Assembly (NCBI RefSeq): GCF_007005445.1
Contig: NZ_CP041387.1
Coordinates: 1,798,001-1,862,000, forward strand
Length of the DNA stretch: 64,000 bases
Direction: 5' to 3'
Source of the DNA: Rhodopseudomonas palustris
GTDB lineage: Bacteria; Pseudomonadota; Alphaproteobacteria; Rhizobiales; Xanthobacteraceae
Part shown: positions 25,841 through 35,415 of the stretch, piece after piece
How the letters are laid out: every line of letters starts with the position of its first letter
How positions within the stretch are numbered: the stretch's first letter is position 1
The notes under the pieces: generated by a model
The model's database searches: none
The model's input: the letters and a program-made list of their open reading frames with translations, nothing else
What the model was told of the DNA's origin: nothing
Made by a program: the position numbers and the translations under genes

Positions 25841-25917
25841 TGGCGATCCCAGCAGGATTCGAACCTGCAACCCGCGGAGTAGAAATCCGCTACTCTATCC
25901 AGTTGAGCTATGGGACC
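25841..25917 (-). tRNA. tRNA-Arg (anticodon TCT)
   Basis: Reverse-strand cloverleaf: acceptor GGTCCCA with TGGGATC, anticodon loop ATTTCTA (TCT), T-arm GGTTCGAATCC, encoded CCA. An 8-base copy of the gene end (TGGCGATC) recurs at 25825-25832. Confidence 0.97.
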
Positions 25918-26212
25918 GTTGGGGGCTTTATAGCACCACCGGATACAAAAAATCCGCTTCCGCCACAACTGTCCCGAACCATTTGCCACCATGTCGCGTC
26001 CAACGCATGCGGCGCGTTGTCATTGGGGCGCGCGCGGGCGAGGATGTGAGTCTCGGGCGGGCCGGCGGCCGGCGCGGGGCGGAAGATGGATGGCGAGCGA
26101 TGCGGCGTTGCGTCCGCCCTCAGCCATCACGGCGTCATCTTCGTCACGGCATGACGTGGGTCTGAAGCGCAAGGGTCTAACGCGACGTTCGTTCGCGGCA
26201 GGGGAGTTCGAC

Positions 26213-29200
26213 ATGATCGGTTGGGTTCGTGCGGTTTCGCTTTGCGCCGGTTTGGCGCTCGGGCTCGCATCCGCGCAGGCGGCCGACAAGGCGTTCCAGC
26301 GCGACGAGCTCGCCGACGCCGCGATCAAGCTCGAAGCCCAGATCAAGAGTGAGGCGGCGGCCACCAACAAGCCGGCGGCGGCGCTGCGCGGCGAGGCCGA
26401 TGCCGCGTTCCGGCGCGGCGACTACCGCACCGGCCTCCAATATATGGGCCAGATCGCCTCGATCGACCCCGCCGACAGCGACAATTGGCTGCGGCTGGCC
26501 AAGACCGTGCTGCAGATCAAGGGCGCCACCAGTTCCGAACAGACCTTCCTGCGCGAACGCGCCGCGACGGCGGCCTATATCGCCTATCAGCGCGCCAAGA
26601 CGCCGGGCGAGGAGGCCGATGCCCTGGCGCTGCTCGGCCGCGCGATGGCCGATCGCAGCCTGTGGCGGCCGGCGCTCGACGCCTTGCGGCTGTCGCTGGA
26701 TCTGCGCGAGGTCGCCGACATCCGCGGCCAGTACGAGAAGCTGCGCGCCGACCACGGCTTCCGGCTGCTCGACTACACGGTGGATTCGGATTCGGCGTCG
26801 CCGCGGGTGTGTTTCCAGTTCTCCGAGGAGCTCGCCAAGCGCACCGATTTTGCGCCCTATGTGGCGCTCGCCGGCACCGACAAGCCGGCGATCAGCGCCG
26901 AGGACCGCCAGCTCTGCGTCGAGGGGCTGAAGCATGGCGAGCGCTACAACATCAATCTGCGCGCAGGCCTGCCGTCGACCGTGAAGGAGGCGCTGGCGAA
27001 GTCCGCCGAGTTCAACGTCTATGTCCGCGACCGCAAGCCGCTGGTCCGCTTCACCGGCCGCGCCTATGTGCTGCCGCGCACCGGCCAGCGCGGCATTCCG
27101 CTGGTCAGCGTCAACACCCCGACCGTGGCGGTGCAGGTGTTCCGGATCGGCGACCGCAACCTGATCAACACCGTGGTCGACAGCGACTTCCAGCGCACGC
27201 TGAACCGCTACCAGCTCGGCGACCTCGGCAACGAGCGCGGCGCCAAGGTGTGGTCGGGCGAGCTCGACACCGCGGCCGCGGCGCTGAATGCCGACGTCAC
27301 CACCGCGTTCCCGGTCGACCAGGTGCTCGGCGATCTGCAGCCCGGCGTCTATGTGATGACCGCGGCGCCGAAAGGCCCGATCCCCAATTCCGACGATGAC
27401 GGTCAGATCGCCACCCAGTGGTTCATCGTCTCCGACCTCGGCCTGACCGCGTTCTCCGGCAACGACGGCATCCACGTTTTCGTCAATTCGCTGGCCTCGA
27501 CCGATCCGCTCGCCAATACCGAGGTGCGGCTGATCGCGCGCAACAACGAGGTGCTGGCGACCCGCAAGACCGACGCCTCCGGCCACATCCTGTTCGAAGC
27601 CGGGCTGGCGCGCGGCGAGGGTGGGCTGTCGCCGGCGCTGCTGACGGCAAGCCGCGACAAGGCCGATTACGCCTTCCTCAGCCTCAAGACCAACGCCTTC
27701 GACCTGTCCGACCGCGGCGTCGCCGGGCGTGCGGTGCCGGCCGGGGCGGACGCCTTCGTCTATGCCGAGCGCGGCGTCTACCGCTCCGGCGAGACGGTGC
27801 ATCTCACCGCGCTGCTGCGCGACGGCCAGGGCATGGCGCTGACCGCCAGTCCGATGACGCTGGTGGTGGAGCGCCCGGACGGCGTCGAATACCGCCGCGC
27901 CGTGTTGTCCGATCAGGGCGCCGGCGGCCGCAGCCTCGATGTCGCGCTGAATTCGGCGGTGCCGACCGGCACCTGGCGGGTCCGCGCGTTCACCGATCCG
28001 AAGGGGGGAAGCGTCGGCGAAACCACCTTCATGGTCGAGGACTACGTTCCCGATCGGATCGAATTCGACATTTCCACCAAGGACAAGGCGATCAAAGCTG
28101 ATGCTCCTGTGGAACTTAAGGTCGACGGCCGCTTCCTGTACGGCGCGCCGGCCTCGGCGCTGCAGCTCGAAGGCGACCTGCTGGTGGCGCCGGCCGACGC
28201 ACGGCCGGGTTATGCCGGCTATCAGTTCGGCGTCGCCGACGAGGAGACCACCAGCAACGAGCGCACCCCGCTGGAAAACCTGCCCGAGACCGACGCCAAT
28301 GGCGCCGCCACGTTCGAGGTGAGCCTGCCGAAGCCGCCGTCGTCGACCCGGCCGCAGGAGGCGCAGATCTTCGTCCGGATGGCCGAAGCCGGCGGCCGCG
28401 CCGTCGAGCGCAAGCTGGTGCTGCCGGTCGCGCCCGCGGCGGCGATGATCGGCGTCAAGCCGCTGTTCGCCGACCGCAACGTTCCCGAGGGCGATGTCGC
28501 CAAGTTCGACGTCGCGTTCGTTGCGCCGGACGGCGCCTCGCTGGCGCGCAGCGGCCTGCGTTACGAGTTGCTCAAGATCGAGTCGCATTATCAGTGGTAC
28601 CGGCAGAACTCGTCCTGGGATTACGAGCCGGTGAAGTCGACCAAGCGGGTCGCCGATGGCGACCTGTCGATCAAGGCCGGCGAACCGGCACGGCTGCAGT
28701 TCAATCCGGAGCCCGGCCGCTACCGGCTCGACGTCAAGACCGCCGATGTGGCCGGTCCGCTGACCTCGGTGCAGTTCGACGTCGGCTGGTATTCGGATGG
28801 TTCGGCCGATACACCGGATCTGCTGGAGACCTCGATCGACAAGCCGGAATACGCCTCCGGCGACACCATGACGGTGACGGTTAATGCGCGGACCGCTGGT
28901 CTTCTGACCGTCAACGTGCTCGGCGACCGGCTGCTGACCACGCAGTCGCTGCAGGTCAAGCCGGGCAGCTCGCAGGTCAAGGTTGCGGTCGGTAAGGATT
29001 GGGGCTCGGGCGCCTATGTCGTCACCACGCTGCGGCGGCCGCTCGACACCGCCGCGCAGCGGATGCCCGGCCGCGCGATCGGGCTGAAATGGTTCGGCAT
29101 CGACAAGGCGGCGCGCACGCTGTCGGTCGAGCTGTCGCCGCCGGCCCTGGTGCGGCCGTCGACGACGCTGAAGCTGCCCGTCAAGCTCGGCGGGCTGTCG

Positions 29201-31426
29201 CCCGGCGAAGACGCCAAGATCGTGGTCGCCGCGGTCGACGTCGGCATCCTCAATCTCACCGGCTACAAGCCGCCGGCGCCCGACGCCTACTATCTCGGTC
29301 AGCGCCGGCTCAGCGCCGAGATCCGCGACCTCTACGGCCAGTTGATCGACGGCATGCAGGGCGCGGTCGGTGCGATCCGCTCCGGCGGTGACGCCTCGGC
29401 GGCGGAGCTGCAGGGCAGCCCGCCGACGCAGAAGCCGCTCGCGCTGTATTCCGGCATCGTCACCGTCGCCGCCGACGGCACCGCGACAATCGACTTCGAC
29501 ATCCCCGAATTCGCCGGCACCGCGCGGGTGATGGCGGTGGCGTGGACCGCCACCAAGGTCGGCCGCGCCAACACCGACGTCACCGTGCGTGACCCGGTGG
29601 TGCTGACCACGACGCTGCCGCGTTTCCTACGCAACGGCGACCGCGGCACCATGGCGTTCGATCTCGACAACGTCGAAGGCGCCGCGGGCGACTACACCAT
29701 CAAGGTCAGCGCCGGCGGTCCGGTGAAGCTGAGCGGCGAGGCGGCGACCACGCTGAAGCTCGCCGCCAAGCAGCGCGGCTCGGCCAAGCTGATGCTGGAT
29801 GCGGGTGGGGCGGGCACCGCCACGCTCAACGTCGCGATCCAGGGCCCGAACGGCCTGTCGCTGGCGCGGCACTATGCGCTCGACATTCGTCCCGCCAACC
29901 AGACCCTGGCGCGGCGCTCGGTCCGCACGCTCGCCAAGGGCGAGAGCCTGACGCTGACCTCGGACGTGTTCTCGGACCTGGTGCCGGGCACCGGCGGGCT
30001 GTCGCTGTCGGTCAGCCTATCGACCGCGCTCGACGCCGCCACCATTCTCAAGGCGCTCGACCGCTATCCGTTCGGCTGCTCCGAGCAGATCACCAGCCGG
30101 GCGATGCCGCTGCTCTACGTCAACGATCTCGCCGCCGGCGCGCATCTGGCGATGGACGGCAGTGCCGACGAGCGGATCAAGGGCGCGATCGACCGGCTGC
30201 TGTCGCGGCAGGGCTCGAACGGCTCGTTCGGCCTGTGGTCGACCGGTGGCGACGATGCCTGGCTCGACGCCTACGTCACCGACTTCCTGACCCGGGCGCG
30301 CGAGAAGCGGTTCGTGGTGCCGGACGTCGCGTTCCGCAGCGCGCTCGACCGCATCCGCAACTCGGTGGTCAATGCCGATGAGCCGGAGAAAGACGGCGGC
30401 CGCGATCTCGCTTATGGCCTCTATGTGCTCGCCCGCAACGGCGCCGCGCCGATCGGCGACCTGCGCTATCTGGCCGACACCAAGCTCGACAAGCTGGCCA
30501 CCCCGATCGCCAAGGCGCAGCTCGCCGCGGCGCTGGCGCTGGTCGGTGACCGCGCCCGGGCCGAACGGGTCTATGCGGCGGCGGCCGACAGCCTCAATCC
30601 GAAGCCGTCGCTCGTGTTCGGCCGGACCGACTACGGCTCCGCGCTGCGCGATGCCGCGGCCCTGGTGTCGCTCGCCAGCGAAGGCAGCGCACCGCGACCG
30701 ACGCTCACCACGGCGGTGCAGCGGGTCGAAGCCGCGCGCGGGCTGTCGCCCTACACCTCGACCCAGGAGAACGCCTGGCTGGTGCTGGCGGCGCGCGCGC
30801 TCGCCAAGGAGACGATGGCGCTCGACCTCAACGGCGACGCGATGAAGACCGCGCTGTATCGCAGCTACAAGGCTGACGAGGTGAAGGCGCAGCCGCTCCG
30901 GATCGCCAATGCCGGCGATAATCCGGTGCAGGCGGTGGTGACGGTGAGCGGTTCGCCGATCACGCCGGAGCCGGCCGCCAGCAACGGCTTCAAGATCGAG
31001 CGCAATTACTTCACGCTCGGCGGCGAGCCGGCTGACGTCACCAAGGCGAAGCAGAACGACCGCTTCGCGGTGGTGCTGACGATCACCGAGCCGAAGCCCG
31101 AATACGGCCACGTCATGATCGCCGACTACCTGCCGGCGGGTCTCGAGATCGACAATCCGCATCTGGTGTCGTCGGGCGACTCCGGCACGTTGGGCTGGAT
31201 CGCCGACGGCGCCGAGCCGGTGAGCACCGAGTTCCGCGACGACCGCTTCACCGCCGCCATGGACCGTAAGGCCGACGACAAGTCGGTGTTCACCGTCGCC
31301 TACGTGGTGCGCGCGGTATCGCCGGGCAAATACGTGCTGCCGCAGGCGGTGGTGGAGGACATGTACAACCCCTCGCGCTACGGTCGCACCGGTACCGGCA
31401 CGATCGAGGTGCGGGCGGCGAAATGA
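26213..31426 (+). CDS. Bacterial alpha-2-macroglobulin (YfhM/MagA-like)
   Basis: This 1737-residue protein is a periplasmic protease trap. It has a signal peptide (to about residue 23, SAQA), helical repeats, then macroglobulin-like beta domains, an A2M_N block near residue 510-620 (EDYVPDRIEFDISTKDKAIK) and the A2M core (TTLPRFLRNGDRGTMAFDL). The thioester motif C-S-E-Q lies at Cys1289-Gln1292 in YPFGCSEQITSR, so covalent trapping should work. A thioester-helical domain and a C-terminal binding domain follow. The start at 26213 has GGGGAG upstream. Its stop overlaps the pbpC start by four bases, the classical yfhM-pbpC pairing that protects and repairs the cell wall. Confidence 0.94.
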   Translation: MIGWVRAVSLCAGLALGLASAQAADKAFQRDELADAAIKLEAQIKSEAAATNKPAAALRGEADAAFRRGDYRTGLQYMGQIASIDPADSDNWLRLAKTVLQIKGATSSEQTFLRERAATAAYIAYQRAKTPGEEADALALLGRAMADRSLWRPALDALRLSLDLREVADIRGQYEKLRADHGFRLLDYTVDSDSASPRVCFQFSEELAKRTDFAPYVALAGTDKPAISAEDRQLCVEGLKHGERYNINLRAGLPSTVKEALAKSAEFNVYVRDRKPLVRFTGRAYVLPRTGQRGIPLVSVNTPTVAVQVFRIGDRNLINTVVDSDFQRTLNRYQLGDLGNERGAKVWSGELDTAAAALNADVTTAFPVDQVLGDLQPGVYVMTAAPKGPIPNSDDDGQIATQWFIVSDLGLTAFSGNDGIHVFVNSLASTDPLANTEVRLIARNNEVLATRKTDASGHILFEAGLARGEGGLSPALLTASRDKADYAFLSLKTNAFDLSDRGVAGRAVPAGADAFVYAERGVYRSGETVHLTALLRDGQGMALTASPMTLVVERPDGVEYRRAVLSDQGAGGRSLDVALNSAVPTGTWRVRAFTDPKGGSVGETTFMVEDYVPDRIEFDISTKDKAIKADAPVELKVDGRFLYGAPASALQLEGDLLVAPADARPGYAGYQFGVADEETTSNERTPLENLPETDANGAATFEVSLPKPPSSTRPQEAQIFVRMAEAGGRAVERKLVLPVAPAAAMIGVKPLFADRNVPEGDVAKFDVAFVAPDGASLARSGLRYELLKIESHYQWYRQNSSWDYEPVKSTKRVADGDLSIKAGEPARLQFNPEPGRYRLDVKTADVAGPLTSVQFDVGWYSDGSADTPDLLETSIDKPEYASGDTMTVTVNARTAGLLTVNVLGDRLLTTQSLQVKPGSSQVKVAVGKDWGSGAYVVTTLRRPLDTAAQRMPGRAIGLKWFGIDKAARTLSVELSPPALVRPSTTLKLPVKLGGLSPGEDAKIVVAAVDVGILNLTGYKPPAPDAYYLGQRRLSAEIRDLYGQLIDGMQGAVGAIRSGGDASAAELQGSPPTQKPLALYSGIVTVAADGTATIDFDIPEFAGTARVMAVAWTATKVGRANTDVTVRDPVVLTTTLPRFLRNGDRGTMAFDLDNVEGAAGDYTIKVSAGGPVKLSGEAATTLKLAAKQRGSAKLMLDAGGAGTATLNVAIQGPNGLSLARHYALDIRPANQTLARRSVRTLAKGESLTLTSDVFSDLVPGTGGLSLSVSLSTALDAATILKALDRYPFGCSEQITSRAMPLLYVNDLAAGAHLAMDGSADERIKGAIDRLLSRQGSNGSFGLWSTGGDDAWLDAYVTDFLTRAREKRFVVPDVAFRSALDRIRNSVVNADEPEKDGGRDLAYGLYVLARNGAAPIGDLRYLADTKLDKLATPIAKAQLAAALALVGDRARAERVYAAAADSLNPKPSLVFGRTDYGSALRDAAALVSLASEGSAPRPTLTTAVQRVEAARGLSPYTSTQENAWLVLAARALAKETMALDLNGDAMKTALYRSYKADEVKAQPLRIANAGDNPVQAVVTVSGSPITPEPAASNGFKIERNYFTLGGEPADVTKAKQNDRFAVVLTITEPKPEYGHVMIADYLPAGLEIDNPHLVSSGDSGTLGWIADGAEPVSTEFRDDRFTAAMDRKADDKSVFTVAYVVRAVSPGKYVLPQAVVEDMYNPSRYGRTGTGTIEVRAAK

Positions 31427-33618
31427 GCGTGGCACCCACACCACCACGATCGTCATGCCCGGGCTCGTCCCGGGCATCCACGCCTGACTCGTCGACGGCG
31501 AAAGACGTGGATGGCCGGGACAAGCCCGGCCATGACGGGCGGAGAGGATGGTCGTGGCTCAAGCGGGGCGCTATCGTATCGGCGGTTGCGGTCGTTGCGG
31601 TGGTCGGCGGGCTTATCGCCTACGCCGTCTCGCTCGGCCCGCTGCCGCTCGACGAGGCGCGGCAGACGTCGGTGACGGTGGTCGACCGCCACGGCAAGCT
31701 GCTGCGGGCGTTCGCGATGGCCGACGGGCGCTGGCGGCTGCCGGTCGATGCCGCGACCGAAGTCGATCCGCGCTACCTGAAGCTGCTGCTCGCCTACGAG
31801 GACAAGCGGTTCTGGTCGCATCACGGCATCGATCCGCTGGCGGTCGGGCGCGCCGCGCTGCAGCTCGTCAGCCATGGTCGGATCGTGTCCGGCGGCTCCA
31901 CCATCACCATGCAGCTCGCGCGGCTGATGGAGACGCGGCGGCAGCGATCGCTCAGCGCCAAGCTGCGGCAGATGGTGCGGGCGGTCGAGCTCGAGCAGAC
32001 GCTGTCGAAGCAGCAGATCCTCGATCTGTATCTGGCGCTGGCGCCGTATGGCGGCAATCTCGAAGGCATCCGCGCTGCGTCGATCGCCTATTTCGGCAAG
32101 GAGCCGAAGCGGCTGACGCTGGCCGAAGCGGCGCTGCTGGTGGCACTGCCGCAATCGCCCGAGCATCGCCGGCTCGACCGCCATCCCGACGTCGCCCGCG
32201 AGGCGCGTGACCGGGTGCTGGCGCGGATGGTCGAGGACGGCGTGGTCAGCGCTGACGATGCGGCGCAGGCAAGGGCGGTGCCGGTGCTGCGGCAGCGCAA
32301 GCCGATGCCGATCCTGGCGCCGCATTCCGCCGATCAGGCGGTGGCGGCCGACAAGGCTGCGCCGCTGATCCGGCTCACGCTCGACGCCGGCCTGCAGCGC
32401 GCCCTCGAAACCCTGGTGCGCGACCGTGCCGCTGCGCTCGGCCCCGACATCTCGATCGGCATCGTCGCGGTCGACAATGCCAGCGGCGAGGTGCTCGCCC
32501 ATGTCGGTTCGGCCGATTATTTCGACGATCGCCGCGCCGGCCAGGTCGACATGACCCGGGCGGTTCGCTCGCCCGGCTCGACCTTGAAGCCGTTCATCTA
32601 CGGCCTCGCCTTCGAGGACGGCTTCGTTCATCCGGAGAGCCTGATCGACGACCGGCCGGTGCGGTTCGGCGCCTATGCGCCGGAAAATTTCGACATGACG
32701 TTCCAGGGCACCGTGTCGGTGCGCAAGGCGTTGCAATTGTCGCTCAACGTCCCGGCGATCTCATTGCTCGACCGTGTCGGAGCGGCCCGCCTGACCTCGC
32801 GGCTGAAACAGGTCGGCACCGAGCTGGTGCTGCCCAAGGACGAAGTGCCCGGGCTGGCGATGGGGCTGGGCGGCGTCGGCGTGAAGCTGATCGATCTGGT
32901 GCAGCTCTACAGCGGGCTGCCGCGTCTCGGTAGCGTCTTGCCGCTGCGCGAAATCGCAAGTTCCGACAACGACAAGCGCGAGAGTCTGCGTCTGATGGAT
33001 CAGGTTGCGGCGTGGCAAGTCGGCAGCGTTCTGCTCGGCACGCCGCCGCCGGAGAACGCCGCGCGCAGCCAGATCGCGTTCAAGACCGGCACCTCGTACG
33101 GCTATCGCGACGCCTGGTCGGTCGGGTTCGATGGCCGGATGACGATCGGGGTCTGGGTCGGCCGGCCCGATGGTGCCCCGGTGCCCGGCATGATCGGCCG
33201 CGTCGCCGCGGCGCCGGTGCTGTTCGACGCGTTCGCCCGCAGCGGGCATCTGCGGGCACCTTTGCCGAAGGCGCCGCGGGGAACGCTGGTCGCCAGCAAT
33301 GCCAAGCTGCCGCTGCCGCTCCGCCGGTTTCGGCCGGCAGGCGACCTGATGCAGGCCGGCGACGACAAGGCGCTGCGGATCCAGTTTCCGCTGAACGGCT
33401 CACGGATCGATGCGGACAGCGAAGCGTCGGTCGGCGCGCTGCCGGTGAAGGTCGCCGGCGGCGTGCTGCCGATGACCGTGATGGTCAACGGACTGTCGGT
33501 CGGCGAGCTCGACGGACGACGGCAACGTCTGATCGCGCCGCCCGGTCCGGGGTTCGTTCGGCTCACCGTGATGGACGCTGCTGGCGCCGCGGACACAGTT
33601 GTCGTCAGAATTCAATAG
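31423..33618 (+). CDS. pbpC: Penicillin-binding protein 1C
   Basis: PBP1C polymerises and can cross-link peptidoglycan. From the coupled start the product has 731 residues: a 45-residue N-terminus that is a translated palindromic repeat, a membrane anchor (IVSAVAVVAVVGGLIAYAV), a GT51 domain with catalytic Glu126 in YEDKRFWSHHG, a transpeptidase with Ser386-x-x-Lys389 (SPGSTLKPF), SLN (LQLSLNVPA) and K554TG, and a BiPBP_C domain at the end. The ATGA overlap with the macroglobulin gene sets the start. No in-frame ATG lies between the repeat and the anchor; the only other in-frame start, a GTG at 31507, is inside the repeat and has no ribosome site. Confidence 0.93.
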   Translation: MSVAPTPPRSSCPGSSRASTPDSSTAKDVDGRDKPGHDGRRGWSWLKRGAIVSAVAVVAVVGGLIAYAVSLGPLPLDEARQTSVTVVDRHGKLLRAFAMADGRWRLPVDAATEVDPRYLKLLLAYEDKRFWSHHGIDPLAVGRAALQLVSHGRIVSGGSTITMQLARLMETRRQRSLSAKLRQMVRAVELEQTLSKQQILDLYLALAPYGGNLEGIRAASIAYFGKEPKRLTLAEAALLVALPQSPEHRRLDRHPDVAREARDRVLARMVEDGVVSADDAAQARAVPVLRQRKPMPILAPHSADQAVAADKAAPLIRLTLDAGLQRALETLVRDRAAALGPDISIGIVAVDNASGEVLAHVGSADYFDDRRAGQVDMTRAVRSPGSTLKPFIYGLAFEDGFVHPESLIDDRPVRFGAYAPENFDMTFQGTVSVRKALQLSLNVPAISLLDRVGAARLTSRLKQVGTELVLPKDEVPGLAMGLGGVGVKLIDLVQLYSGLPRLGSVLPLREIASSDNDKRESLRLMDQVAAWQVGSVLLGTPPPENAARSQIAFKTGTSYGYRDAWSVGFDGRMTIGVWVGRPDGAPVPGMIGRVAAAPVLFDAFARSGHLRAPLPKAPRGTLVASNAKLPLPLRRFRPAGDLMQAGDDKALRIQFPLNGSRIDADSEASVGALPVKVAGGVLPMTVMVNGLSVGELDGRRQRLIAPPGPGFVRLTVMDAAGAADTVVVRIQ
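31451..31537. repeat. Palindromic repeat (CGTCATGCCCGG type), copy 2, inside the pbpC 5' end
   Basis: CGTCATGCCCGGGCTCGTCC (31451 onward) pairs with the arm ending GCCCGGCCATGACG at 31537. It is the same family as 19814-19902. Here it is read in frame as the N-terminal extension of PbpC. Confidence 0.9.
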
Positions 33619-33668
33619 GGCCCGGCTAACCGGTTGTCGCTGTATCGGTTTCATCGTATGCGAAGCCG

Positions 33669-35414
33669 ATGATCGAGACCTCTGCCAGACCCCGTTTCGG
33701 CGCGCCGCGCGAACCCAAAGCCACCGTCGATCCCGGCCGCGGCTTGGTCGCGGTGCTGGATTTCGTGACCGTGAGCCACCTGCGCGCGACCGTATTTCTG
33801 GTGGTGGTCGGGCTGCTGTTCTTCCTGCCGGGGTTCTTCAACATCCCGCCGATCGACCGTGACGAAGCGCGGTTCGCCCAGGCGACCAAACAGATGGTCG
33901 AAACGGGCGACTTCATCGACATCCGTTACCAGGACGAGGTTCGCTACAAGAAGCCGGTCGGCATCTATTGGCTGCAGGCCACAGTGGTCGAGACCGCCGG
34001 CAAGCTGGGCATTCCGCGGGCGCAGGTCCGGATCTGGCTGTACCGGGTGCCGTCGCTGGCCGGAGCCATCGGTGCGGTGCTGATGACCTATTGGGCGGCG
34101 CTGGCCTTCGTCGGCCGGCGCGGCGCGGTGATCGCCGCCTTGATGCTGTGTAGTTGTATTCTGCTCGGCGTCGAGGCGCGGCTCGCCAAAACCGACGCGT
34201 TCCTGCTGTTCACCGTCACCGCCGCGATGGGCGCGATGGCGCGCGCCTATCTCGGCTGGCAGCGCGGCGACATCGGGCCGGAGCGGTCATGGATCGTGCC
34301 GGCGGTGTTCTGGACCGCGCTGGCGGCGGGCATCCTGCTGAAGGGGCCGCTGATCCTGATGTTCATCGCGCTGACGGTGATCCCGTTGGCGATCCTGGAT
34401 CGGTCGGCAGCCTGGCTGTGGCGGTTGCGCCCGCTGCTCGGCGTTCCCTGGATGCTGCTGTGGGTGCTGCCGTGGTTCATCGCGATCTATCTGCGCGCCG
34501 GTGACACCTTCTTTGCCGACTCGGTCGGCGGCGACATGCTGAGCAAGATCGCCAGTCCGCAGGAATCGCACGGCGCGCCTCCCGGTCTCTACTTCCTGCT
34601 GTTCTGGGCAACTTTCTGGCCCGGCGCGCCGCTGGCGGCGATGGCCGCGCCGGCGGTGTGGCGGGCGCGGCGGGAGCCGGGCGCGCAATACCTGCTCGCC
34701 TGGCTGATCCCGTCCTGGATCGTGTTCGAGCTGGTGATCACCAAGCTGCCGCATTACGTGCTGCCGCTGTATCCGGCGATCGCGATCATGACCGCAGGGG
34801 CGATCGAGCGCCGGGTGCTGTCGCGCTCCTGGCTGGCGCGCGGGTCGGCGTGGTGGTTCGCGATCCCCGCCATCATTCTGCCGCTGGCGGTGATCGGGTC
34901 GGTGTATTTGACCCATCACCCGATGTTCCTGGCGTGGCCGTTCGCGGCCGGTTCGCTGATCTTCGGTCTGTTCGCCTGGCGGCTGTTCGACGAGAACCGC
35001 GCCGAAGCTTCGCTGCTGAATGGCGCGTTGGCATCGCTGTTTCTCGCCGTCGCGGTATTTGGCGTCGTGGTTCCGCTGCTGCGCCCGGTGTTTCCGAGCG
35101 TGGAGATCGCGCGCGAGCTGCGCAAGGTGGTCTGCGTCGGCCCGAAGGCTGCGGCCGCCGGCTATCACGAGCCCAGCCTGGTGTTCATGACCGACACCCG
35201 GACGTTGCTGACCGACGGCTCCGGTGCCGCGGATTTCCTGCTCGGCGGCACCTGCCGGTTCGCGATCGTGGAATCGCGCAGCGAGCGCGCCTTCGCTACC
35301 CGCGCCGAGGCGATCGGGCTGCGCTACAACGTGGCGGCGCGGATCGACGGTTACAACTTCTCGCAGGGCAAGCCGGTTTCGATCGCGATCTTCCGTTCCG
35401 AAGGCACGCAATAG
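33669..35414 (+). CDS. GT39/ArnT-like polyprenyl-phosphate sugar transferase
   Basis: GT-C enzymes of this type move a sugar from undecaprenyl phosphate to lipid A or another envelope acceptor on the periplasmic side. The 581-residue protein has a short soluble start, then about twelve membrane helices. The first external loop holds the catalytic acidic motif (IDRDEARFAQATKQMVETGD) and YKKPVGIYWLQ, as in ArnT. The C-terminal 100 residues form a soluble periplasmic domain. It begins 50 bp after pbpC and leads the operon with PAP2, GT2 and LAB_N genes. Confidence 0.9.
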   Translation: MIETSARPRFGAPREPKATVDPGRGLVAVLDFVTVSHLRATVFLVVVGLLFFLPGFFNIPPIDRDEARFAQATKQMVETGDFIDIRYQDEVRYKKPVGIYWLQATVVETAGKLGIPRAQVRIWLYRVPSLAGAIGAVLMTYWAALAFVGRRGAVIAALMLCSCILLGVEARLAKTDAFLLFTVTAAMGAMARAYLGWQRGDIGPERSWIVPAVFWTALAAGILLKGPLILMFIALTVIPLAILDRSAAWLWRLRPLLGVPWMLLWVLPWFIAIYLRAGDTFFADSVGGDMLSKIASPQESHGAPPGLYFLLFWATFWPGAPLAAMAAPAVWRARREPGAQYLLAWLIPSWIVFELVITKLPHYVLPLYPAIAIMTAGAIERRVLSRSWLARGSAWWFAIPAIILPLAVIGSVYLTHHPMFLAWPFAAGSLIFGLFAWRLFDENRAEASLLNGALASLFLAVAVFGVVVPLLRPVFPSVEIARELRKVVCVGPKAAAAGYHEPSLVFMTDTRTLLTDGSGAADFLLGGTCRFAIVESRSERAFATRAEAIGLRYNVAARIDGYNFSQGKPVSIAIFRSEGTQ

Positions 35415-35415
35415 C

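Noticed and set aside
24015..25917. Integrative element at tRNA-Arg
   Set aside because: No integrase, no long direct repeat and only one candidate gene. I keep only the observation of an orphan gene.
26177..28588. Long open frame of about 800 codons on the minus strand opposite the macroglobulin gene
   Set aside because: Its composition (Arg, Gln, His-rich, no motif) is the mirror of a real high-GC gene; the plus-strand product has signal peptide, domains and thioester.
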